A DNA stretch of 64,000 nt from Rhizoclosmatium globosum (GCA_002104985.1 MCGO01000023.1:372001-436000), one strand, 5' to 3'; shown: positions 45,382-58,543, counted from the first letter of the stretch. Notes: generated from the letters alone by a model not told the origin. Made by a program: numbers and translations.

Positions 45382-45903
45382 CACGTGATCGTAAAATGCG
45401 CTTCCTCTCTTTGCTAACTGGGAGAGCAATAGAGGGAAGCGCATTTTGTCTAATAGCGTAGGGAGTGAAGCACATTTTACCTCAGACCTTTCAAGCGAAG
45501 ATGCACATTTTGCCATCACCACCACCGCCACCATCAATCATCGAACATTCACCCACACTTCCTAATTACTTTCATGACATGAGTTTCGGATATAATGAAA
45601 AAGGAGATCATAAAAAGTCCTAACATTGGATACAATTCACTATTTCAACCAGTGCTTTTCTCAGTCATTCTGAGTCACTGAATTGTCAACGTTTTGGTGT
45701 CGGATATACCCATAATCATATCCTGGCGCAGATTACTGATCCAGTCTCCCACGAAAACTCACTCAAAGCTGCGACAGTTACTCTTCCGCGAGATTGTCTG
45801 ATTCTCAACCTTCTTTCACCAAGATTTCCATCCGACCCACAAGATAAACCCCACCACAAACCAACGGAACTAGAATGACAACTCTTCCTGATCAATCCCC
45901 CAA
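45382..45903. other. intergenic, upstream of the cation channel
   Basis: About 520 bp. A 17-bp word near 45397-45413 (GCGCTTCCTCTCT) recurs inverted at 45430-45444 (AGAGGGAAGCGC), forming a possible hairpin next to the tRNA. No gene supported. Confidence 0.4.
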
Positions 45904-48589
45904 ATGGCGGCTCTCATCCAAAATCTAATCAAAGACGTAACAACTCTCCGTGCCGAAACCCTCATCCAAACTGAGAAAATCCTTTCCCAACTCGCCCACC
46001 TATCCGCCCAACAACCACCCCTCCTCACAACACAATGCCCAACCCCAGTCCAACCCGAACTTCAATCAACCTTCCCTGCTCCACCGCCTACATCAACTCC
46101 ACCTCCAACAGCAAGCAAAGAAACCCTCCACAAACACTTGGGCATCCACTGGTCCGAAGCCACGTACCCAGACTCAAAGCCAACCCCCATCTTCAGCAAC
46201 ACCGTCAAACTCGCCGCTTCGTCGCGTCGCGCGTCTCTTGCCAGCGGGTCCCTCGTTTCAAACGCGTCGCTCTCGGAGGTTAGCAGTGGAAGCCTTGTGG
46301 GGCAATACGCGCGGTTTCGGGACAGTACGTTCGGGAGGGGTGGGGTAGGTGGTGGGAGGAAAGGTGTTCGGAATAGTGTGATTGCGGTGGGGAGTTTACG
46401 GAACAGTGTTGTTGGGATTGGGGGAGTTGGAAAGTTGAGGGGGACGAGGAATACGGCGGCTAGACCTGTGAGTTGGTTACAGTATACGACTGCTGCACAT
46501 GAAGCTGTGGTTGGTGCGTCTCGCCTTGGTGTTGAGGTGTCGAATGGGAATGAGGAAGGGGATGTTGAAGAAGGTTGTATGACGGAGGTTGCGAGAGATG
46601 TACATGAAACACCGGTGGAAAGTTTGGAGAAGTTTGAGGTTCTTGTTTCAAAGAGTGTGAGTGGGACTGTGGAGGATTTAGCCGAAACAACAAAGAATGA
46701 TTCTGGAACTCCACCGGCTCGCGCTACGATTTCTACGGCATCGGTGAAAGAAGAAGCACTTCGTGGTGGAAGCTGTTGTTCTTGATTCCTGCGTTCGATG
46801 GAAAAGGAGCTAGCTTGAAAGTGAATGACTTCAACAAGACGGACTTTGAAAGTGTAGCGTTTCCAGAAAATGGTTTCCATCCTCGTAGCTATTTTATTAC
46901 GTGGTGGGACTTTGTCATTTCAGGTTAGTGTTTTGATTATCCTATCAAATCTAACATTGAAATGTGTAGGTTTATTCCTCGTGTTTTTGTGGGAGATTCC
47001 TTTCATGCGACGTATGGGCGAGACTTTCCTGTCACTGATACGAGTTTTGGACTGTGTTCATCACTGCTGTCTTTATTTGCGACACTATTGTCAATTCTGT
47101 CACCCCAAACCCCTCCGCCGTGAATCCACATTGTACGTTGATGGAGTTTGAAGCACAGAGGCCGAATTTAAAAGGATGGATGTATCGATGGACATATAGA
47201 CAGCTTCCTGTAGACATACTCTCGATGGTACGTTGAGGCACCTAGGCTACACTCAAATAACTGGCTGTTTGTTTTAGATTCCATTCGAACTATTGGCGAC
47301 GAGATGGCCGCATTCGCAAACACTGGTTCTGATTCGCTGTTTGAGATTGTATCGACTACCTGGCCGCATAACTCACTGTGCCATAGTTAAACGACTTACA
47401 GCAGTCGTCGATAAAACCGCAGGATTGCCCATATGTAACATCATACCAATCGCAGTCGGAATATTCTACTTCCTTCATCTAAACGCGTGCGCCATGTATT
47501 TCTTCGGCTCTATCAAAGGTTTTGTCGGTTGGTCTGCTGTGTTTCCTCATATAACCGAGGCCACGCTATTTGAGTTCTATAGCTGGACTTTCTATCAAGC
47601 TGTTGGAAACATGTTTCCGATTAATTTCACGTAAGTGGGATTCAAGCGTGTTGTAGTTGATTTTTGAATTTCATTTTCAAGTCCACAGACTGAGTTGGAG
47701 CAGATTGTCGCAGCTGTATTTATTGTTTCTGCAGCCATTCTAGTTTGTGTGCCCTATGCGCTTGAAGTGCTACTAACAATTATACTAGTATGGAGCATTC
47801 CTCGGATCAATCTCGTCTACTACAATGTCCATCAACCCATCCGGTCGATTGTACAATCAAAAGATGGAAGAACTTAACGAGTATGTAAAATGGAAGAACT
47901 TGAGCTTCGAAACCGAGCAAAAGCTGTTAAGCTATTACGAAATCAAATACCGTGGTAAATACTTTGAAGAAGACACGCTGTTGGCTGACATGAACGACTC
48001 CTTGAGAGCTGTGAGTGCCGATCCGTTCTATTTACTTGAACACTGAATATTTGCTGGATAACAGGAGATTGTCTTGCACAACACACGCTGGTTAATCGAA
48101 AAAGTACCGTTCTTGCGTCGCTCTGAAAACGACGGGCGAGATGAAATCTTTTTCAGCCGTATCGCTTCAAAGCTTCATGCAAACTATTTCACTCCTGGTG
48201 ACTTTATCACCAAACAAGGGGAATCCGCTATGGATATGTACTTTGTCCTCTCAGGAAAGTGTGATGTGTATGTGGGAGGGCGGAAAGTCGTTTCGCTGTA
48301 TGATGGAGCTTACTTTGGAGGTAATGCTTCTGCCCTGTAGACTGTCTGTTAATTTTTGGGCATATTAGAGGTAGCGCTTATTTGCAGCATTCTTCGAACT
48401 GCAAGTGTGCAAGCAGCGATGCATTCCGTGCTGTATCGATTGACGTACACTGACTTCCACCTCGTATTGAACGAGTTTCCGGATGTGAAGGCGCGTATAG
48501 CGGCACTCGCGGCCGAGAAGGAGGCTGCATTTAAACCTCAGACAAACACGTCATTGACTGCGACGTGTCAGCCTATTGTGAAGGACTAA
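45904..48589 (+). CDS. cyclic-nucleotide-binding voltage-sensor cation channel (HCN/CNG superfamily)
   Basis: A long Ser/Gly/Pro-rich cytoplasmic N-terminus from 45904 leads, after one indel near 46765, into six-helix channel segments. Visible are an S4-like helix (LVLIRCLRLYRLPGRI), S5 (NIIPIAVGIFYFLHLNACAMYFFG), a pore loop (FYSWTFYQAVGNMFPINF), S6, a C-linker (NPSGRLYNQKMEELNEYVKW) and a cyclic-nucleotide-binding domain whose phosphate cassette reads GAYFG-EVALICSILRTASVQA across an intron. Stop at 48587-48589. Frame breaks near 46765, 47040 and 47800 are required. The pore lacks GYG and so is unlikely to be a classical K+ filter. Probably a cAMP or cGMP-controlled cation channel in the plasma or flagellar membrane. 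Confidence 0.82.
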
Positions 48590-48761
48590 ACGCAATCAAT
48601 AAAATTTTTTCATTCTTTACTGGATTCGTTAACTTTTAATCCTTATTATACCTGCGGCTGTCCTCGATAATGATGGATATAAAGTACCTTTGAAATAGTT
48701 TCATTATATTATCCAAGAAAAAGCTGAATCTATCCTTCAGTACAATAAACTAGTGTAAAAT

Positions 48762-50616
48762 TTAGCGTTTTAATCCTCCCAAGTTGGATATCGAAGGGCT
48801 CAAAATACTGGCGACAATGCTGTTGGAGAGTGCCTTGTAACCAATCAATGCGCTATAGAGAGTCGAAATACAGCACATTATGCCGAAAATAATGTACTGC
48901 CAAGTCCAGCCAAGTTTGTCATAAATAAATGACGCAAGAATAGGACCAACACAAATTCCAAGAGCCCAAACTATCGTCATCAACGAATAAGCCATAGTAA
49001 CATACTTGTGAGGAACGGCAGCCACAATCGCCGGAGAAATAGGGACAACGGCCATTCCCAGAGAAAATCCCATCAATCCAAGTGTCATACACGTATATTC
49101 CAATCTGACAGGACCTGGAATCGCCAGAACAAAGAGTGAGATGGAACATGCAGAGAAACTGATCAAAAACGTTCGCCGCATTCCAGCTTTGTCAAACATG
49201 TAGCCGCCAACAAAGCCTCCTAAGACTAAGGGGAGCATTAATGATATCCAGACGAGTCCTACGGCCTCTGCGTCCATGTGATACAAATACTCTAAACGGT
49301 ATGGAAGAGTTGGTTCGATCCCGTTCTGTACGATACTTAAGACTGCAAAGAGATATTAGCTTCCTGAAGAATTAAAAGATTGATAGGTATAGGCTTACTC
49401 AAGTTGAGGAACAAAACCGTCCATAATCTGTCAAACTTAAGCAAATCACGAAGTCTTAAGTTGGTGGTTTTTGCTGCAAGGGGTTTGAGTTCAGGCTTGT
49501 TTATCATTGGCTGACTTGGTGTGGTTGGGCTGACAGGTCCGAATGGAGAGGAGACACATCTAGTTCCTTTCCAGAGTTTGTCGATTCAATCCGCAAAGTA
49601 GAATTCCCGATATTGCTGGATGTTTCGACGGGGGCTTCTACGTACTTTCCAAGCTCGCCTTCCTCTGGGAACGGAGTTGGCATAGCTTCTACGAGCATCA
49701 AAAGAAAAGTAACATCGACGACAAGCAAAGCAGCACACAGTAGAAAAGGAGCTGCTCGAGATATTTTGTACAGCTGTCCACCAGCAGGAGGTCCGATAAC
49801 CTTTTTTTCGTGAGGTTCAGACAAAAGAAAAGAGTAAACTGCTTCCGAAACTTACTTGTCCAAGACTATACCCACCCATAATAATTGCCATCGCAGAACC
49901 AAGGTTTTCATTATCGTCGCGGTAGAAATCTGCAACCAAAGACATTCCTAAGACCCAAACACCATTTGAAGCGAACCCTTGAAGAAAGCGAGCAAGCCCG
50001 AGAGCAAACAGCGAGTTTCCAAGAGCGAACAAAGTCGTTGCTCCAGCCAAGCAGCAACAGAGAACAATATCATCCATTTCTTGCGAAGATGGAGCTTGCT
50101 ACAAACTAGTCCGAAGAATACCGACCCACATACCATTCCGATCCCGTAGACAGTCTTGTACAATTTTATGAATGAGGAAAAACATCAAATATTGCTTTAG
50201 TCTTACAAGCAGGATGCCAGTGAATTCCTTTGGTGCGTTAATGCTTTCAAGATGGAAGGAACAACTAAAAGAAGCCGTAGTCATCAAATACTTGTTTCAA
50301 ACACGATTAGTCGTACCTGGTATCACAACGCTGTAAATGACTGGATCTCGTTAGTCGAATTTGCGGCTCAAAAAACAAGAATATGGTACCAGTATCAGTC
50401 ATAACACCTATAAGCACAACTAGCACCGCGTAGGCTTGGCTTGTGAAAAGCATTGTTTTGGGAGCTTGTTTCATGGCCGTTTTCAAGGGATTGATTTGTT
50501 CTGGAACTCGGCCAAAACAGAAGAAGCAGCTTCTGGAAATAGCTCCTTCCATAAAAGGTTGTTCTATTTTTAACGATGTTTCTATTAATGGAGTTGCGAG
50601 TGAGATGGTCAATCAA
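48762..50616 (-). CDS. MFS transporter, paralogue 1
   Basis: Twelve-helix major-facilitator protein. The start region reads FTSQAYAVLVVLIGVMTDT, then VIYSVVIP across an intron. The middle has ALGLARFLQGFASNGVWVLGMSLVADFY (helix 4-5 signature) and IIMGGYSLGQ, VIGPPAGGQLYK. The C-terminal half from 49286 holds VGLVWISLMLPLVLGGFVGGYMFDKAGMRR and VTMAYSLMTIVWALGICVGP, ending at 48762. At least two single-base breaks in the first half fit homopolymer undercalls. Similar to DHA1/vesicular amine transporter-type exporters. Substrate unknown. Neighbour of two paralogues. Confidence 0.78.
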
Positions 50617-50826
50617 AAACGGAAACGCTCAACATCTATGGAGTCCCAGATAAATGAAGGCACTGGCTAAAGGCTTGATTCGTTTAGAGGTCGTCTCAAG
50701 CCACAACTTCTATGTGACGCCGAAGCATAAAACGCCCATAACCACCTTATTGTAGTTGAACAGCTCCAACATCATTCAATTAAAAACCGCTTTCTTATAA
50801 TTATCGTTTATTTATCAATTAGGCCG

Positions 50827-52347
50827 TTACTTTTGGACTGGTGGCAACATAAAGACGAAAGGAGTAGCTAGGGTCATTGCAATGGCAAAGATGAGGACAT
50901 GCCATGTCCATCCAATAGCTTGATAAATAAATGCTCCAGCGATAGGCTATAAATAGGTTATTAGAATGGCATTGCGTCGATACTTCCACCAAAACTCACC
51001 CCAACGAGGAGACCAATTGCGAACACAATAGTCATGAGGGAATAAGCAATAGTAACATATTCAGGAGGCACATAAGAAGAGATTCCGATTGTCAGAACAG
51101 TCGCATAACCAATACTAAGACCAAGCAACACGAGAGTGAACGCAGTCCATGCAACATGATGAGGCCCCGGAATAGCGAGAATATAAAACGCGATGCTAGA
51201 GGTTCCAAAGCCGAGAGCGAGTGTCGTACGAATCCCGTATTTGTCCGCTGATGCACCACCAAGCAAACCACCGATAATCAAAGGAATAATTAGAGCTATG
51301 TACATGAGGCCAATGTGAGAGGAGTCCCAGCCATACTCTTCGTTGAGCTTCAAAGGAAGAGTTGGCTCGATTCCATATTGAGAAATGCTGATAACTGGAA
51401 AAGAGAACCACGATTAAAGAGAAGTAATAAATTTGATGTATAGAGCATACTTGTGTTGAGGAACAGAATGATCCACATTGGTTTGATCGTCAAGAGCTGA
51501 CGGATGCCTGAAGGCTTCTTAATGCCCTCAACCTCAACGACAATTGCATCTTTGTTTTCAGCGTCTCCCGTTTCTTGAGTTTCATTTTTGGGTCCTGACT
51601 CAACAGCAACTTCAGGCTGGGCGATGGATTCAGGTTCTACAACCATCAACCGTCCAAATAAATCAACAAGAACGACAGCCGCACAAAATATGAACGGAGC
51701 ATAGTGACTGTAACTATAAAGAACGCCACCTGTCGAAACGATGAGTCTAGTGTCCAGACCAATGAAACGAATCATTACCGATAGGTGGACCAACAAGCTG
51801 CCCTGTCGAATATCCTGCCATAACGATACTCATTGCTTTTCCAGCTTGATTCTGGTGCTCTCTATACAAGTCCGCAATACTACCAGGTCATTAGCAAAAT
51901 GCTAAAGATCTTTGTGGCAACTCACAGCGCAAGCCCCAGAACCCAAGTTCCATTGACAGCAACACCCTGCAAGAACCGAGCAAACCCAAGTAGAGCAACC
52001 GAATTTCCAACTGAAAACAGAACCGTCGCGGCAACGAGTAGAAGCAGAGCAAAGATCATTTGCTTCTTCCGACTTGACCGACTCGAGGTAAGCGACAGGT
52101 ACCCAAACAGCACCGATCCAACGATAACTCCGAGTCCATAGATACCAAGAAGCACTCCAACAAGAGACCGGTCCGCTCCGAGGTCATCCAAGATGAATGG
52201 GATTGCTTTGCGTTTGCTGTCAGCCTCAGCTTAGCACACTGAACACTACTCACTTGGGATGATGATGGAGTACACAACAGTATCTACGAATGTTGCGAAG
52301 CTTACTACGGCTACTGCAAACTCCTTGCGTCGGAAGAGAGTTGACAT
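50827..52347 (-). CDS. MFS transporter, paralogue 2
   Basis: ATG 52347 (MSTLFRRKEFAVAVVSFATF) with exon ends matching the paralogues. Splicing through five introns gives IPFILDDLGADRSLVGVLLGIYG, LGFARFLQGVAVNGTWVLGLAL, IADLYREHQNQAGKAM, GYSTGQLVGPPIG, and in the second half GIEPTLPLKLNEEYGWDSSHIGLMYIAL and VTIAYSLMTIVFAIGLLVG. The last exon ends FVFMLPPVQK at 50827. A long central loop is rich in Glu and Asn. Frame is intact in every exon I checked. Exporter of the DHA1 type by similarity; substrate unknown. Confidence 0.85.
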
Positions 52348-52832
52348 CTTTCCGAGAGAGATTCAATAATGAAATCAGCTGATTTCTCCTCAATTTTCTA
52401 AGGAGCTTTCCGGAGTAAGGGTCGTGGTGATCGGATTACAGTTATTTCGTCTGAATCACATCATTAAGTATTGGACCACTTGCTGTTTCAGTCGGGCTTG
52501 ATATCACATCCACTGGAAATACTCTGCTGGATTCCTCGATGTTGCTATTTTGCAGTATGGAAACACATCTCTCGTATCTATCCTTATTCGTGGTTCATTC
52601 AAATCTTTGGCAGTGTTGATTAATTGCACATATCAAACGGTTATGCATTAGAAAGAAGTTGATGAATGCATCTCACTCTCTCCATCTTATTACTTCCGAG
52701 AATTTGATCATATCAAATCCCAAAACGAAAAGCATGACAAAATCATTCAAATTGGGAGATGACAAATGAGCTTGATATGGTGATTTCACCACTTTGGCCA
52801 CCTTTCGTGAAAAAACCAAAAAAAGAATCCGA
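52348..52832. promoter_or_regulatory. divergent intergenic region between MFS genes 2 and 3
   Basis: 485 bp between opposing start codons. Must contain both promoters. No motif stands out. Confidence 0.35.
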
Positions 52833-54210
52833 ATGAAGCTTCGAGAGTTCCAAACTGCCCGATGGTTCGCCGTTCTGATTGTCTTTCTCGGAATCTTCAC
52901 AGACATCTCAATCTACTCTGTTGTCATCCCAAGTTTGTTCAAAAACCCCTCTCCCCTTGTCGTCAATTCACTATACTGACGCTTTGATTCAATCCTGCTC
53001 GCACAGTCATCCCATTCATCCTCCGAGACCTGAATCAGCCTGAATCGCTCATCGGAATCCTTCTTGCAATCTACGGCCTCGGCGTCCTCGTTGGTTCCTT
53101 CGCATTCGGATACGCTGCCACAAAGCGACTCGTCAGCAAGAAATGGGGCATGGTCGCAGCGCTGTTTGTGCTCTGGGGCTCGCTCCTCCTCTTTGCCCTG
53201 TCACAGAGCGTGATTGGCCTTGCCGTCGCCCGATTCCTTCAAGGTGTTGCATCGTGTGGTGTATGGGTGCTTGGGTTCGCACTTGTTGCGGATTTGTATG
53301 ATGGCGATGAGAGTGGTCTTGGACTTGTGATGAGTTATATCTTTGGAGGGTTGAGTTTGGGACAGCTTGTTGGACCGCCGATTGGGGGGTGGTTGTATAG
53401 TGCGGGGAAGAATTGGCCGTATGTTTTCTGTGCGTTGTTGGTTGGTGTGGATCTTGTTGGGCGGTTGTTGATTGTGGAGCCGAAGCAGACTGGAGAGGTG
53501 GGAGAAGAAGGGCGGGAAAGGGAGGCTTTGCCTGAGTTCTCGGTGCATAAGATGCTTCAGATGAGGGGATTGGTTATTGTGTGCTTGCTCTGTTTAGGTA
53601 TGTTAGGTTACGATTAAGGACTCTACATCTTACACGTACAATCAGGTCTCGCTACTGTCATGACCCAACTGGAACCTACACTCCCACTCCATTTCGCGGC
53701 ATTATACGATTACAACTCTGCACAAATCGGTACAGCCTTCCTCGCCTTCGTTCTTCCCAACATTGTCGGTGGAGTTCTTGGAGGAATGGCTTTGACAAGT
53801 ATGGCCTGCGAATCACAAGCATGATCACTCTTCCAATTGCAGCAGTCGCATTGGCTCTTTTCACTATTCCAATCACAAGCTTGGCGTGGACGATTTCCAT
53901 TTTGGTTCTCAATGGAATTACTGTTGGAGCGGCATTTGCACCTGTTGCGCCAGGTATCGCGACAAGCGTTCCTAAAGAGTATAACACGATGGGCTATACT
54001 TTGATGAATCTGGTCTTTTCAATCGGGATCAGTGTCGGACCTATTGTTGGAGCTTATTCATATGAAAAGCTGGGTTGGAACGCGCAGCAAGGAATTTTCA
54101 CGGGTGTTTTAGTTCTATTTATGCCTCTTGTGTTTTGGATGCCCAAAGTGACCAAGCCTGAGGTAGTTGTATCGGAAGAGGTTGGATTGGAATCTGTATC
54201 ATCCAAATGA
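52833..54210 (+). CDS. MFS transporter, paralogue 3
   Basis: Exons 52833-52932, 53007-53597 and 53646-54210. Reads ARWFAVLIVFLGIFTDISIYSVVIP, IPFILRDLNQPESLIGILLAIYG, AVARFLQGVASCGVWVLGFALVADLY and SLGQLVGPPIGGWLYS. The second half holds EPTLPLHFAALYDYNSAQIGTAFL and YNTMGYTLMNLVFSIGISVGPIVG. A three-T run at 53791-53793 appears one base short; with it the loop reads FDKYGLRITSM, matching the DKYGIR motif of paralogue 2. An in-frame ATG 39 nt upstream (52794) is an alternative start. Encoded opposite to the other two. Confidence 0.83.
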
Positions 54211-54477
54211 TGAAGCCAAATACAAATAGATACCTAATAAACTATACTATTCTCATATTTATTTTGCGGAAAGTTTCGAAAAGGATATAGAACGAACGGA
54301 TCCTACGAGCCAACACCACGAAACAATAGAGAAGACAATTTCGATATACATAAGGGAGCTGAGAGGGTAGGTATGGCGAAATGGAACAAAAACAAGAACC
54401 AAGAAAAGAAGGGTAGAGTCAGCAGGGAAAGAATACAGTTGAGTGAGTTGATCTGACGGCAATAAGATGCCTTGAGT

Positions 54478-55776
54478 TTACTTCAAGTACTTTTTGGCAA
54501 ATGAGTTCAATGCGTCCGCAGTGAGCAATGTGATCTATATGTAGGTGTCAGTCTGTATGCATTTTTCCATCTAGTCTCGCAGATGAACACGTCGTCCTCA
54601 GAATATATATTCTATAGCTCGTATGTGTAATCTAGCTCGCAGCGCCCGCATTTTGACTACAGAATAAATTTTAAACTTGCTCGCTACACTCGCAGGCCCA
54701 CGACTCTCGCAATCGCAATCGCAGATCCGACCTTAAATCGCTCACTCTCAAAAACTCACCATTGCATGTGGAGCAATACGAATATAATAAGTAGGGAAAC
54801 CCTTGTAAAAAGCAAGGGGCCTTCCTTCTGAATAACCTGAACAGCACAATCCAAAGTCCCCTTGTACATTGAAGCGCCACCCTTCTGCATTCTAGTCTTC
54901 AAGAAATCAAAGGGAAGGGAAAAGAAGGAAGCAAAGAAACCCGCGACAGCAGAAGCGCCGAGGTTTGTGGCGTACGAGTTTTTACCGAGGACAGGTTCGA
55001 GACGAGATTTCGCTTCTGAGTAAGTAGAGAGCATTCCAAGGTTGAGAGCCATTGCGCGAACGACTGTTGGACCGCAACCTTTCCAGAGAGCGAGTACTCC
55101 TTCTGTTTTCGCGATTCTGACGATGGCGTCAATGACGGAAGTGTAGTTGCGCGTTGGGCAGCTGGAAGGAGGCCATCAGCCTGATTGAATTGTTTGTGTT
55201 TTCAGAGAGTGTTTAAGAGAGTGGCGTAGTCGCCAACAACCAACAACCAAAAAGCAACTCACCTGCATCCGAATCAGAGCCAAGTCGCACGGATTCCCCG
55301 CCACGGCACCCAGGCCGCCCGCCGCCAGTCCCGCAATTGCCCTCTGAGACAGCGAGGCCTTCGCGCCGTCTTTCTGGATGTATTCAATGAGCGAGTTGAA
55401 TATTCCCATTCTGGCGGTGGTGTAGGTTGCCTGGCGCAGCAGCCCCGCCGAGAGACCCGTGTAAAAAGCAGCGATTCCGTGGCTGCGAATCAGGGACGAG
55501 GCAACTGCGAAGGCACTTGCTCCTTTGCCCTTGGCTCCTTCACCCGCGAGTTGGATCCGTACTTTAACCTTTGTTTTTAAGTTTGAAGTTGAGTGTTACT
55601 TAAAGAAGACAGTCAAACAAAACAAAACAAACCATGTCAATTGGCTGGATGATAGTCGTTGCTGCCATCCCACTCACGCCACCAAACACAAATGGCTGTG
55701 CAATCGCCCACAGTGTTGGTGACGTGGAAGTCTTGGATGACACAGACGCGGTCGGTGTCGCTGTTGCTGTGCTCAT
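54478..55776 (-). CDS. mitochondrial carrier, 2-oxoglutarate/malate type (SLC25A11-like)
   Basis: Exons 55776-55633, 55568-55263, 55180-54770 and 54534-54478. Starts MSTATATPTASVSS, then FVFGGVSGMAATTIIQPIDMVKVRIQ. Three repeats each with the carrier signature PxD/ExxK/RxR are present: QPIDMVKVRIQ, GNPCDLALIRMQ and SLPFDFLKTRMQ. The second repeat's NPCDLALIRMQ form is characteristic of the oxoglutarate carrier. It exchanges cytosolic malate for matrix 2-oxoglutarate. A four-G run (54816-54819) appears one base short; adding it gives KEGPLAFYKGFPTYYIRIAPHAM. Last intron is 235 nt, long for this genome. Confidence 0.88.
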
Positions 55777-56410
55777 GTTTTGGGGGGTTATTCTTTTTGT
55801 GGTGAATCAAACCGACCTTTTCCGAATAACTGCCAAGCACGCGCCCCTCAAGACAATTCAACGGAAATCATCATCCCACCATTTCCTATCCTCTACTGCC
55901 AACAAAACATCCATCCGTCCACTTGATTACACATAGGCTCTATCATATCTTACCTTTTGAATCCTACTATCACCCCCGCTTCGGATGATAACGGGTCCGC
56001 CGGATAAACTTCCTCTAAATTTTTTATCGTCGCTGAAAACCCTATTTTGTCCGAATGACTTGATCCAATTTGCCGGCTGCTGTCTCTTTGGATTTGTCTG
56101 GTGTGAGTTGAAAGGGAGGAGTGACTGGTCTGGTTTGGTCTGTTCACAAGCCAATGAACTCTGCGAATTGCGATCATGTGTTGAAATAGGGGTTCATGAG
56201 ATAAGGATAAGATGCTTTCTCCTTTTATGCTTCCATGAATCGATAAGTTCCTTTGTCTTCGAAATGAATAGTTCAAAAACAGAAAGGAGCACAATGGTCA
56301 AGTTTTTAGAAAACGCCGCAGTCCATTGTCCAAATCATTCTGTTCAGCAAGCCAAACTGATATTATCTTCTTGACTTCTTAATATTTTCAAACGACAAAC
56401 GGGGTCGTCG

Positions 56411-58399
56411 ATGAATAAGGCGAGAGTAGACAGGACAGACTGCGACATTCTGCACTCTATCTTCGATTGGATTCCTCCCAACTATGATTGTTGCTATACT
56501 ACAAACGATGTAATCTGTTCCACTGACTCAAGTAGAAGAGCATTGTACTTGTGAGTCGGCAACGGTTCTTGCTTTGAAAGTCAAATTCTGACACAACCCG
56601 AAGGAAAGTTCAAGGGCTCAACTATACTGGCGACCCTGTTCCAGTTAAATTGTTCCAACTGACTGAACTGAGAAGCCTGTGAGCTTGAATTTATGTGTCT
56701 ACTTTTGACAATAACCTCATCTTCCCTAAAGCCTTATCAATGTCAACAACCCTGGAATCATTCCGCCGCAAATTCAAAATCTAAAGGAACTTCAGTATCT
56801 TCAGATACTGTCTCTATCTCGGTCAGGGTTGGTTGGAAGTTTACCAACTGAGATTGGCAAGCTCACAAATTTGAACTACATGTGAGTTGTCTTTTAACAT
56901 CTCGAATATGAGTATTGAATTTAATATTAAGGAGCATTGTCGGGCATAACCTGACTGGCTCGATTCCGACAGAGTTGGGACAGTTGAGTCAATTAAGTCA
57001 AATGTAAGGAACCTTTCCTTCATTACTTTTGCTTTATTGCGTTTTTAAACTTTATGCCGCAGCGACTTGAGTAGAAATAGTCTCAGCGGTGAAATTCCAG
57101 CGAAATAGGAAACCTTTCACAGCTAAATCTGTTGTAAGAACTGTCGTTACGGCGGTACCTACATCTGATGCGTTTACTAGGCTATTGGGCGGGAATCAGC
57201 TGACTGGACAGATTCCGAACAGTATATTTCAAATGCCTCAGCTAATTTCACTGTACGTATAAAGAATAATTTTGGTGGAACTAAACGGTTTTTCTTCATC
57301 ACAGTGACGTATCTTGCAACAATGTTACATTCAATCCCAGCATAGTTCCACAACGGATAACAATGTAAATATGTGTATTTCGTACGTGCAACTACTTATA
57401 ACTCTCCAATTTTATAAGCAAACCTCGGATACGAGCCTCTGTCAGGCCAATAACTTGCAATTGAAGCATGGAGTATACGTAGCGGAAAGCTATTCACTAT
57501 TGGGTCTTTCCTCCCTCCTCCTCACCATCTTTCTAGGATTCGTTCTTTTCATTGAAGGTCCAAAACCAACCCAAACAACCCTTCAATACATCCGCCGAAT
57601 ATCCACAAGCTTCAACATAACCCTCGCGCTCATGATCATCTGCGTCTTTGCGTTGACTGCGATCGAACTCTCGATTGAGCCGAACCACGTTTACGATTCG
57701 AATACGGTTCAGAGTTTCTTGATGTATCTGTTCACGGCTGTGTGGGAGCTTTCGTATATCAAGTATTCGTTTGCACGCAGCTCAATATTTTGGAGGCTGT
57801 GTTTCCGGTTAATTATTGGGTTATTAAGGGGTATGAGATGTATGTTTGTCCTGTTATTATCTTTGCGCAAGTTGTTCCGGCGGGTTTGTTGAGTAGTGGG
57901 TTGGAAGGTCCGGACTTGTTGTGCTGTTTACAATACTTCCGATTATCGCGGGGAGTTGTACTGTACTGTTCGATGTGGTGCTTTGATTTCGTTCTTCTTA
58001 TACGTTCAGAAGAATACGAGGCGGGATAAGACGGACTCCGTTGATTCCAGGTTCCTTCTGATTTGTATATACGGGGCGATATCGTCTATCGGATGTCAAA
58101 CCACTGCAGTTCTCATATTCATTAGCAGTGGCAAAATGTCTGACGTGTCTAATTATTACAAAGGAAGGCTTATTATCGTGTTTGGGATTTTGCTTGCGGT
58201 TACGACTGTTCTGCTGGCGATGAAACTCCACCTGTATGGCCACGCGCGATGGGAGCAGCACGAAAAGAATAAATTGCATTCGAAAGCGAGGGAAGTTGCT
58301 CAAAGTGGGCATTTTGGGGGAAGTGCTGCAGCGAGTGGGACTAGTGGAGTTAAATCGGCGGAGTCTGTTCAAAGTGGTATTCCAAAATCCAAGGGCTGA
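56411..58399 (+). CDS. LRR-7TM receptor-like protein 1
   Basis: An N-terminal cap with Cys pairs (DCDILHSIF ... YDCCYTTNDVIC) precedes LRRs in separate short exons. One exon, 56932-57003, is exactly 72 nt and encodes a single repeat (NLTGSIPTELGQLSQL). Others read LVGSLPTEIGKLTNL and QLTGQIPNSIFQMPQL. From 57475 comes a membrane domain with about seven helices: YSLLGLSSLLLTIFLGFVLF, SFNITLALMIICVFAL, LMYLFTAVWELSYIKYSFARS, a helix near VCPVIIFAQVVPAGLL, and further ones to YYKGRLIIVFGILLAV. The tail is Ser/Gly-rich. At least four single-base breaks occur. No signal peptide is visible; a short upstream exon may be missing. Receptor role is inferred. Confidence 0.68.
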
Positions 58400-58543
58400 T
58401 GGAACAACATTATAATGCAATATAGCAGTAAAAACGATCAATGTGTATTCTAATGCTTTGCTCTGTATCGTTTGTGACTCATTCGACGCGACATTCAAAA
58501 GTTTCTGCCACCTTCGATCAACTCGCGTAATAAGTATTCCAAA

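Noticed and set aside
46062..46880. 272-codon minus-strand frame opposite the channel N-terminus
   Set aside because: It has no recognisable domain. The opposite strand reads continuously into a channel with S4, pore and nucleotide-binding domain.
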